Below, in pieces: positions 8,518 through 13,594 of a stretch of DNA of 33,043 nt. Location: contig JAGXHV010000111.1 of the NCBI GenBank assembly GCA_024636005.1, forward strand, positions 1-33,043. Reading direction: 5' to 3'. A model generated the notes under the pieces. That model saw only the letters and a program-made list of their open reading frames with translations, made no database searches and had not been told where the DNA came from. Position numbers and translations under genes: made by a program. Source of the DNA: Bacillota bacterium (GTDB lineage: Bacteria > Bacillota > Clostridia > Peptostreptococcales > Acidaminobacteraceae). Within the stretch, counting starts at the first letter, position 1. Each line of letters opens with the position of its first letter.

Positions 8518-8545
8518 ATTATACTATATAATGATTTGGTTGTAA
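8518..8545 (-). promoter_or_regulatory. Promoter of riboswitch leader, copy 2
   Basis: Minus-strand -10 TATAAT (8518-8523) with -35-like TTACAA (8540-8545) at 16 bases. The adjacent ACCCC-N10-GGGGT dyad (8544-8564) is identical to that in copy 1, including the 10-base spacer TTGTTGATGC. This supports either recent duplication or conservation as a regulator site. Confidence 0.6.
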
Positions 8546-8570
8546 CCCCTTGTTGATGCGGGGTATATTC

Positions 8571-8650
8571 GATTGGGGACAGGTGCAAACTGGTATTTTT
8601 TTTGCAAAGTGAAAAAGCGCTATGGTACCAGTTTGCACCTGTCCCCAATC
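8571..8650. repeat. REPIN-like element with perfect 25-bp inverted ends
   Basis: GATTGGGGACAGGTGCAAAC plus TGGTA (8571-8595) is matched without error by its inverse at 8626-8650, across a 30-bp centre. Each arm is a variant of the repeat at 5047 and 16246. The 80-bp unit would fold into one long hairpin. It lies just upstream of the riboswitch-2 promoter. Confidence 0.8.
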
Positions 8651-8671
8651 AGTACCACTGATCTTATGTTT

Positions 8672-8714
8672 TCCTGCTCTCCCTGCATTCCCTGCACTTC
8701 CCTGCTTTCCCTGC
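8672..8714. repeat. Tandem CCCTGC-type short repeat, copy 1
   Basis: Five units of 8-9 bp with core TCCCTGC (CTCCCTGCATTCCCTGC and so on), followed by a short GCGCC-CTTCA-GGCGC hairpin. A sister tract lies at 10361-10404 on the other side of the BTAD gene. Confidence 0.7.
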
Positions 8715-8727
8715 GCCCTTCAGGCGC

Positions 8728-8765
8728 AAAAAAATAAAGACTACACTCAAAAGAGATATAGTCTT
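8728..8765 (-). terminator. Possible leftward terminator
   Basis: On the minus strand AAGACTA pairs with TAGTCTT, with an inner CTC/GAG stem, followed by TATTTTTTT. It would stop leftward (antisense) transcription before the REPIN-like element and the riboswitch-2 promoter. Confidence 0.5.
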
Positions 8766-8786
8766 CAACCTAAAAAAAGTTAAGAA

Positions 8787-8877
8787 GGGGGGAATCTAAC
8801 GAGTGGGCAAATTTGGGGGGAGCCCACTCGGATTCAATTTGGGGTTTTGTTACATTTGGGGTAAATATTTTTTGGGG
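8787..8877 (+). other. G-run cluster with a G-loop hairpin
   Basis: Five runs of four to six G occur within 91 bases, most preceded by TTT (ATTTGGGGGG, ATTTGGGG, TTTTGGGGG). The second run sits in the loop of a perfect 9-bp hairpin, CGAGTGGGC / GCCCACTCG (8800-8830). It lies 190-280 bases before the BTAD gene. A G-quadruplex or structured leader is possible; no known RNA family is recognised. Confidence 0.4.
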
Positions 8878-9015
8878 GTTTATTGTGTGCTAAGTTGCCT
8901 TAACATGGTTTCATTATATAGGTGAACTGTGTATAGCTTATGACCCCTTTGTTAATAAAATGTTAAGTTGAAAAAGATTTTCAATTATTGTTGAAATGTT
9001 TGTGAGAAATGATTT

Positions 9016-9045
9016 TTGGTATAATTGAATATACGTAAGTATAAT
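9016..9045 (+). promoter_or_regulatory. Candidate promoter of the first BTAD gene
   Basis: TATAAT at 9040-9045 lies 18 bases after TTGGTA (9016-9021), and a second TATAAT occurs at 9020-9025. Either could serve as the -10 box. The gene starts at 9063 behind GAAAGGAAAT. Confidence 0.38.
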
Positions 9046-9062
9046 ATTGAAAGGAAATCAAA

Positions 9063-10235
9063 ATGACGGGCAAATCTTCTATTTTATATAACATAACTAC
9101 ACTGGGACAATTTGATGTTGTCAAGAATAACGATTCACTCGTAATGTCTGCCTCTTCATCTAAAAAGCTGTGGGAGCTGTATAAGTTTCTGCTCATTCAT
9201 CGCAATCAAAAGTTTACTCCGGATTCACTCGCGGATCAACTGTGGGTGTCGGAATCTTATAGTGATTTAAGGGGAACCTTGAGAAGGCAAATGCACAGGT
9301 TAAGGCAGATTCTTAAGGAAGAGTCTGCGGATGAGAACAGCTGGACGATTTTGTTTTCAAGTGGTTATTACATCTGGAATTCCAGCGTTTCCATTAAAGT
9401 GGATTCGGATATTTTTGAGGCTGAAGTCGCCGAGGGCGACCTTTACCTACAGGAAAATCCTACTGAGGCTCTCAGACATTATCTGATGGCGATTGCACTT
9501 TACAAAGGGGATTATTTGCCGGATCTTTTGAATCAGCATTGGGTTTTTTCGGTGCGGAATCATTATAGGCGGCTGTATCTGAAGGCTGTTGAGAATGCGG
9601 TGAAGCTTTTGACGAGTAAGCATGCGTTTGATGAGATTATTAGGATTTGTCAGGCGGCGATTCGTATTGATGTTCATGAGGAGATGTTTCACATTCATTA
9701 TATGAAGGCGCTTGCGGCGAAGGGGCTGCTGAAGGATGCGCTGCTGCATTATGAACAGATAACGGGATTTTATTTCCGCGAGATGGGGCTGAAGCCGTCA
9801 AGGGAGATGCGTGAGCTATACAATGTGTTGACGAGTGAACCTGTCAGTGCACCTTCTGCGATTAAGGAGCACGTTTATAATGCGCATTATTGCGAACCAG
9901 ATGTGTTCAAGTCTATATCTGAGCTGGAGCACAAACGAAATGAACGCTCTGGCGAGGATTATAGTATTGGATATTTGACGATTGATAAGTTTTCAGAACC
10001 TACGATGCAACTGATGAAGGATCATTTACTTGGGCATTTGCGCAAAAGTGATTGTTTTACACGGTGGAATGAGAGGCAGTTTGCGGTTTTGCTGAGCGGG
10101 GCGAATCGCGATCAAATGAAGATGATTTTTGATAGGCTGCTTGGGAATTTCAGTGAAGGGGATGTGTTTAGCGCCGAAGGCTCTCTGGAAGGACAGGGAG
10201 ATCAGGAAGGTCGGGAAGGTCGGGAAAAACATTAA
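9063..10235 (+). CDS. BTAD (SARP-like) regulator with degenerate GGDEF-like tail
   Basis: 390 residues from ATG 9063. Residues about 8-95 form an OmpR-type winged helix (LWELYKFLLIHRNQKFTPD, LADQLWVSESYSD, TLRRQMHRLRQILKEE). About 105-255 is the all-helical bacterial transcriptional activation domain (TPR-like: HYLMAIALYKGDYLPDL, HYEQITGFYFREMGLKPS). About 275-365 resembles a GGDEF fold: the segment LRKSDCFTRWNERQFAVLL copies the usual LR..D...R.GGDEF..LL, but RWNERQF (334-340) replaces R-GGDEF, so cyclase activity is unlikely. The last 25 residues are a Gly/Glu/Arg-rich tail coded by short repeats. The paralog starting at 18064 is very similar throughout. The target is unknown; the surface genes nearby are candidates. 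Confidence 0.85.
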   Translation: MTGKSSILYNITTLGQFDVVKNNDSLVMSASSSKKLWELYKFLLIHRNQKFTPDSLADQLWVSESYSDLRGTLRRQMHRLRQILKEESADENSWTILFSSGYYIWNSSVSIKVDSDIFEAEVAEGDLYLQENPTEALRHYLMAIALYKGDYLPDLLNQHWVFSVRNHYRRLYLKAVENAVKLLTSKHAFDEIIRICQAAIRIDVHEEMFHIHYMKALAAKGLLKDALLHYEQITGFYFREMGLKPSREMRELYNVLTSEPVSAPSAIKEHVYNAHYCEPDVFKSISELEHKRNERSGEDYSIGYLTIDKFSEPTMQLMKDHLLGHLRKSDCFTRWNERQFAVLLSGANRDQMKMIFDRLLGNFSEGDVFSAEGSLEGQGDQEGREGREKH

Positions 10236-10268
10236 TTCAAAGGAATGGGTAGTTTTAATTTAAGTTAT

Positions 10269-10307
10269 AGGGTCGATGCATTGTTATGATGTGTCGGCCC
10301 TTATTTT
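10269..10307 (+). terminator. Intrinsic terminator after the first BTAD gene
   Basis: AGGGTCGA pairs with TCGGCCCT (one T-G pair) around a 17-base loop, followed by TATTTTG. The stem sequence GGGTCGATGC recurs in the terminator of the second BTAD gene, so the downstream ends are paralogous too. Confidence 0.65.
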
Positions 10308-10360
10308 GTTTAAACATTTCTTTTAAAAATGTTTATATGAAATATTTTGTCTTAATTTTT

Positions 10361-10404
10361 TCCTGCACTCCCTGCATTTCCTGCTTTCCCTGCTCTCCCT
10401 GCTC
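10361..10404. repeat. Tandem CCCTGC-type short repeat, copy 2
   Basis: Units of 8-9 bp with the CCTGC core (TCCTGCACTCCCTGCATTTC and so on), the same kind as at 8672-8714. The two tracts flank the BTAD gene. A related, more diverged tract in the opposite orientation forms the end of the gene's reading frame (about 10190-10226). The rest of 10308-10534 shows only this tract and AT-rich DNA. Confidence 0.68.
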
Positions 10405-10534
10405 TTTTTGCACTTTGTACTCACTCCAATTTTGTATAGAGTTCATTTGTGTAACGCATATGTAACGGAGATGTTCCTGTCATGTCACAGTACCGGGTAT
10501 ATACATAATATAAAAGTAAAGGAGGCGCTGATCA

Positions 10535-10774
10535 ATGAACAAAAGAAGCGGCAAAATGGCTACTCCCAGCGCTATGGGTGGACAAAACTTTTTAGTTACG
10601 GTCTATCATCAAGAAAACCAATCATGGCAAGGCGTGATCCAATGGCTTGAAACGGGAGAAAAGATTCATTTCAGAAGTACACTGGAGATGCTGCACCTAA
10701 TCGATAACGCAACACAGAAAGTTGATCTTTCACATAGAAACTGGAGTAAAGAAACAAATTCAAAAGCTATCTAA
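10535..10774 (+). CDS. Small conserved-looking protein, 79 residues
   Basis: ATG 10535 is preceded by AAAGGAGG at eight bases, an excellent ribosome site. The protein is soluble: a basic, Ser/Gly-rich start, then a compact region FLVTVYHQENQSWQGVIQWL followed by ETGEKIHFRS and a short helix (LEMLHLIDNATQ), then a polar tail. I do not recognise a named family. The Trp/Val pattern suggests a small beta-sheet domain plus helix. It stops 19 bases before the class II riboswitch, between the BTAD regulator and the LPQTG protein, so a role in that surface locus is possible but unproven. Confidence 0.75.
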   Translation: MNKRSGKMATPSAMGGQNFLVTVYHQENQSWQGVIQWLETGEKIHFRSTLEMLHLIDNATQKVDLSHRNWSKETNSKAI

Positions 10775-10793
10775 CAATCGAATATATTCGATT

Positions 10794-10872
10794 CAACCGA
10801 GGGAGCTGAGAAGCATATTTTGTAAAATGGGCACTTAAAATATGTGGAGCTAATAGTGCAACCGACCTTTCT
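10794..10872 (+). promoter_or_regulatory. Cyclic-di-GMP-II riboswitch aptamer
   Basis: The block TGGGCACTT ... TAATAGTGCAACCGACC matches the class II signature known from Clostridioides difficile. GCACT (10831-10835) pairs with AGTGC (10855-10859) as the expected pseudoknot. CATATTTT (10814-10821) pairs with AAAATATG (10837-10844) as an 8-bp helix, and AGGGAG (10800-10805) can pair with CTTTCT (10867-10872) to close the structure, with two G-U pairs. The 5' half is more diverged from the textbook sequence than the 3' half. The next gene encodes an LPQTG surface protein, a typical target of this class. Confidence 0.78.
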
Positions 10873-10904
10873 AATTTTTAGTAACATAGAAAGGATGAAC
10901 TATT
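10866..10904 (+). promoter_or_regulatory. RBS-sequestering hairpin of the class II riboswitch
   Basis: CCTTTCTA (10866-10873) is complementary to TAGAAAGG (10887-10894), which contains the ribosome site for the ATG at 10905. The same CTTTCT is needed for the predicted closing helix of the aptamer. Ligand binding would then release the ribosome site, so an ON switch at translation is predicted. The unliganded form hides the site. Confidence 0.6.
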
Positions 10905-11984
10905 ATGAGAAAAACATTAAGTTTGATTACAGCAATATCATTATCATTATTACTCGTGTTTGGAAGTAACATGGCAATATTTGCAACAACGTACATTGCA
11001 GGAAATGACCCGAGTGTAGGAACAATCGGAACAGATTACAAATTGAAAGTAGATCCTCCGGTAGACGGCTCTTATTCTGATGGTCTTGGTATATTGACTG
11101 TCAATGTAACTTTTGAAGTCGATGGAAACGAAAAACTTTCCGTATCATGGACCTCTAATGTACCCGTTGAATATGTCTTTGTAAAAGGTGGCGACGGCGG
11201 AACACTTTATCATTATCCAGGCGGTTCAATGGGCGAAAACAATTTGGTTGCTCCATTAAATGAAAAAAATGATAAGAATTATGGAATCAGTCATGTATCG
11301 TTCTATTATAATGATGAAGACCCAGAACCAACAACCGAAGCTACTACCGAAGCTACTACCGAAGCTACAACAGAAGCTACTACTGAAGCTACAACAGAAG
11401 CTACTACTGAAGCTACAACTGAAGCTACAACTGAAGCTACAACAGAAGCAACTACTGAAGCTACAACAGAAGCTACTACTGAAGCTACAACTGAAGCTAC
11501 TACTGAAGCTACAACAGAAGCAACTACTGAAGCTACAACTGAAGCTACTACTGAAGCTACAACAGAAGCTACAACCGAAGCAACTACTGAAGCTACAACA
11601 GAAGCAACTACCGAAGCTACAACAGAAGCAACTACTGAAGCTACAACAGAAGCAACTACTGAAGCTACAACAGAAGCTGCAACTGAAGCTACAACAGAAG
11701 CTGCAACTGAACCAACAACTGAACCTACAGAGGAAATCTTAGTTGAAGAAATTCCTGAAGGCGCACCTAGTTTTCCATCAGTAAATCCTGATCCTGAAAT
11801 TCCTAGCTTCCCATCAGTAAATCCTGATCCAGAGCCAGAAATTATTATTGAACTTGATGAACCTATACCACTCGGAAGTGGATTACCACAAACTGGTCAA
11901 TTGCCAGCAGGCGCATTCTATGGATTTGGATCATTGATTGGTTTCCTTGGAGTTGGACTCAAGAAACTTAAAGGCATTAAGTAA
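10905..11984 (+). CDS. LPQTG-anchored surface protein with (TTEA)n stalk
   Basis: 359 residues. The signal peptide is MRKTLSLITAISLSLLLVFG followed by SNMAIFATT. Residues about 30-140 form a small globular domain (YIAGNDPSVGTIGTDYKLK...EVDGNEKLSVSWTSNVPVE), probably the exposed head. Next come about 33 four-residue TTEA units (about 143-275), then a Pro-rich spacer with two PSFPSVNPDPE copies. The C-terminus is a full sortase signal: LPQTG, hydrophobic AGAFYGFGSLIGFLGVGL and basic KKLKGIK. Sortase should link it to peptidoglycan, with the Thr-rich region as an extended, possibly glycosylated stalk. A class II cyclic-di-GMP switch sits directly upstream, which fits an adhesin made when the messenger is high. 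The binding target is unknown. Confidence 0.92.
   Translation: MRKTLSLITAISLSLLLVFGSNMAIFATTYIAGNDPSVGTIGTDYKLKVDPPVDGSYSDGLGILTVNVTFEVDGNEKLSVSWTSNVPVEYVFVKGGDGGTLYHYPGGSMGENNLVAPLNEKNDKNYGISHVSFYYNDEDPEPTTEATTEATTEATTEATTEATTEATTEATTEATTEATTEATTEATTEATTEATTEATTEATTEATTEATTEATTEATTEATTEATTEATTEATTEATTEATTEATTEATTEATTEAATEATTEAATEPTTEPTEEILVEEIPEGAPSFPSVNPDPEIPSFPSVNPDPEPEIIIELDEPIPLGSGLPQTGQLPAGAFYGFGSLIGFLGVGLKKLKGIK
11331..11729 (+). repeat. 12-bp tandem repeat coding for (TTEA)n
   Basis: About 33 copies of a 12-bp unit of the type ACTACYGAAGCT / ACAACAGAAGCW. Third-base variants (ACT/ACA/ACC, GCT/GCA) are shuffled between units, and the last few change to AATEA and TTEP. The frame is kept throughout. 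Such tracts often vary in copy number between strains. Confidence 0.93.
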
Positions 11985-12057
11985 AAAACAGGAAATGAAG
12001 GAAAGTCAAGACCTTTAAACCACCTGCATAGACTGTAAATTAAATTGATATACTAGT

Positions 12058-12096
12058 AAGGGCTAATGAGATTTAAAACATTGGCCCTTATTTTTA
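12058..12096 (+). terminator. Intrinsic terminator of the LPQTG gene
   Basis: AAGGGCTAATG pairs with CATTGGCCCTT (11 bp, one T-G pair) around a 10-base loop, followed by ATTTTTA. Confidence 0.82.
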
Positions 12097-12138
12097 TATA
12101 TTCTGAGTCCCCAATGAATTGGTTATATGGTACCCATT

Positions 12139-12187
12139 TGACGAATTATTTTGGATATTTAGATATGATTTGATATACTATATCAAA
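12139..12187 (+). promoter_or_regulatory. Candidate promoter with palindromic operator for gtrA-like gene
   Basis: A perfect palindrome TTTGATATA-C-TATATCAAA lies at 12169-12187, 27 bases before the ATG. A possible -35 TTGACG (12139-12144) and -10 TATGAT (12164-12169) precede and touch it, with a long spacer of 19. A repressor bound to the palindrome would block this promoter. The regulator is unknown. Confidence 0.4.
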
Positions 12188-12214
12188 CGAAAACAAATTT
12201 GAGAGGTTTTTCCT

Positions 12215-12628
12215 ATGAGCAACATTCAAAGCAATGACTCCATGATTAAAAATGTATTATCAAAGCAAATAGGAAAGTATTTGATTTCTGGTTTCACCGC
12301 TTTTGGAATAGAATACAGTCTATATTTGTTACTCATTTCTCTTCTCGATGTTTATTACGTTTTGGCGAGTGTTATTGTTTACTCAATCGTCTTTTGGTTT
12401 TCATTTTTGATTAATCGCATTTGGACATTCAAATCTAAAGGCCCAATTCAACATCAGCTGTTCAAGTACAGTTTGCTTTTTACATTCAATTTGATCTTTT
12501 CAAATATTGTACTTATGTATTTCTTAACAGATTTTCTAGGCATTACGCCTTATCTCTCCCCATTTATTAAAATGGGCTTTGTGGTATGTTGGAATTTTTT
12601 GTTCTACAAATTTGTGATTTTTAAATAA
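12215..12628 (+). CDS. GtrA-like membrane protein (polyprenyl-phosphate-sugar flippase)
   Basis: 137 residues, the usual length for the GtrA/DPMS family, from ATG 12215 behind GAGAGG. There are four membrane spans (about 20-40, 45-65, 78-102, 110-133). Family marks are the N-terminal YLISGFTAFGIEYSLYLLL, the loop SFLINRIWTFKS after span two, and the C-terminal WNFLFYKFVIFK. GtrA proteins are thought to move undecaprenyl-phosphate-linked sugars across the membrane for cell-wall or surface-polymer glycosylation. The next gene, a GtrB-like transferase, begins 13 bases later, the standard partner arrangement. Confidence 0.9.
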   Translation: MSNIQSNDSMIKNVLSKQIGKYLISGFTAFGIEYSLYLLLISLLDVYYVLASVIVYSIVFWFSFLINRIWTFKSKGPIQHQLFKYSLLFTFNLIFSNIVLMYFLTDFLGITPYLSPFIKMGFVVCWNFLFYKFVIFK

Positions 12629-12641
12629 TTTGGAGGCTTTC

Positions 12642-13577
12642 ATGCAAACGACCAAATCTCTAGCCATCGTTATACCAGTATTCAATGAGGGACCATATTT
12701 CAAAAATAATTTTCTTGAGATCTTAAAAACCCTTCGAAGTGATAATATCCTATGTCGCTTTATGTTGGTTGATGATGGTTCTCACGATGAGAGTTGGGCG
12801 GTGATTGAAAGCCTATGCAATGAATATGAATTCGTAGATGCAATTAGATTCTCCAGAAATTTTGGAAAAGAGATTGCAATATGTGCGGGGCTAGATCATA
12901 TTGATGCAGATCTTTACATAACCATGGATTCGGATTTACAACATCCACCTAGATTTATACCCGAAATGTTGAAACTGATGGAAACTGAAAATGTCAACAT
13001 GGTTGAAGGCATAAAATCCAACCGTGGTAAGGAAACATTTAAACACAAATTTTTCGCAAAGACGTTTTACTCTTTGTTGCACAAAATCACCGGACTTGAA
13101 ATGGATAATTCATCAGATTTCAAACTGATGGATCGAAGCGTTATAGAAAACATCAGAACTTTTGGAGAAAGAAACATTTTCTTTCGAGGCCTTGTGGACT
13201 GGGTTGGATTCTCTAAGGCATCTTTCTATTTTGATGTCGATGAAAGAAAAGATGGTGGTAGTAGTTTTTCAATCTTCAAACTCATTGTTTTGGCAATCAA
13301 TGCAATTCTCGCCTACACGAGCAAACCACTTTACCTAACAATCGTGTGTGGTGTTCTGTTTTTTATATTTGCAGTAGTTTTAGGCATTCAAACGCTTTAC
13401 AACTTCTTTTTCGGCATTGCAGTCAGTGGCTTCTCTACAGTGATTTTACTTTTATTGATTACTGGATCTATGGTTATGTTTTGTCTGGGAATTATCGGAC
13501 TTTACATTTCAAGGATTTATGATGAAGTCAAAAATAGACCGCGATACATTATAAGCAAAAAAATTAATGAGCGATAA
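12642..13577 (+). CDS. Family 2 glycosyltransferase, GtrB/DPM1-like
   Basis: 311 residues from ATG 12642, which has GGAGG five bases upstream. A TTG four codons earlier lies before that site and is unlikely to be used. The N-terminal GT-A domain carries VIPVFNEG, VDDGSHDES and MDSDLQHPP, the nucleotide and metal binding motifs. FKLMDRSVIENI and ERNIFFRGL are conserved in the GtrB/bactoprenol glucosyltransferase group. Two membrane spans follow at about 228-255 and 265-292. It should transfer a sugar from a nucleotide donor to undecaprenyl phosphate on the inner membrane face, and the GtrA-like neighbour would then flip the product. The sugar cannot be told. Confidence 0.92.
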   Translation: MQTTKSLAIVIPVFNEGPYFKNNFLEILKTLRSDNILCRFMLVDDGSHDESWAVIESLCNEYEFVDAIRFSRNFGKEIAICAGLDHIDADLYITMDSDLQHPPRFIPEMLKLMETENVNMVEGIKSNRGKETFKHKFFAKTFYSLLHKITGLEMDNSSDFKLMDRSVIENIRTFGERNIFFRGLVDWVGFSKASFYFDVDERKDGGSSFSIFKLIVLAINAILAYTSKPLYLTIVCGVLFFIFAVVLGIQTLYNFFFGIAVSGFSTVILLLLITGSMVMFCLGIIGLYISRIYDEVKNRPRYIISKKINER

Positions 13578-13594
13578 ATCGCTCATTTTTTTTT
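13566..13594. terminator. Shared terminator with both stop codons in or beside the hairpin
   Basis: AATGAGCGAT-AA-ATCGCTCATT is a 10-bp stem followed by a long T-run. The plus-strand glycosyltransferase stop (TAA, 13575-13577) ends in its loop, and the minus-strand YfhO stop (13583-13585) lies in its arm. The convergent genes thus end within a few bases of each other. Confidence 0.85.

Noticed and set aside
10776-10793. The palindrome AATCGAATATATTCGATT as a terminator of the small gene
   Set aside because: It is AT-rich, without a T-run, and lies directly before the class II aptamer; it could be an operator or accessory helix but I cannot assign it.
11331-11729. Possible CRISPR-like array
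   Set aside because: Units are 12 bp, directly adjacent without spacers, and in frame in a coding gene.
11260-11742. A 160-codon frame rich in Lys-Leu-Gln within the stalk gene
   Set aside because: It is the shifted frame of the 12-bp TTEA repeat; no ribosome site, and the main frame has signal peptide and LPQTG ends.
12108-12137. A further copy of the dispersed GGTACC/TCCCCAAT repeat
   Set aside because: TCCCCAATGAATTGG and GGTACCCATTTG occur but in a different order and spacing, so it is at best a decayed relic.
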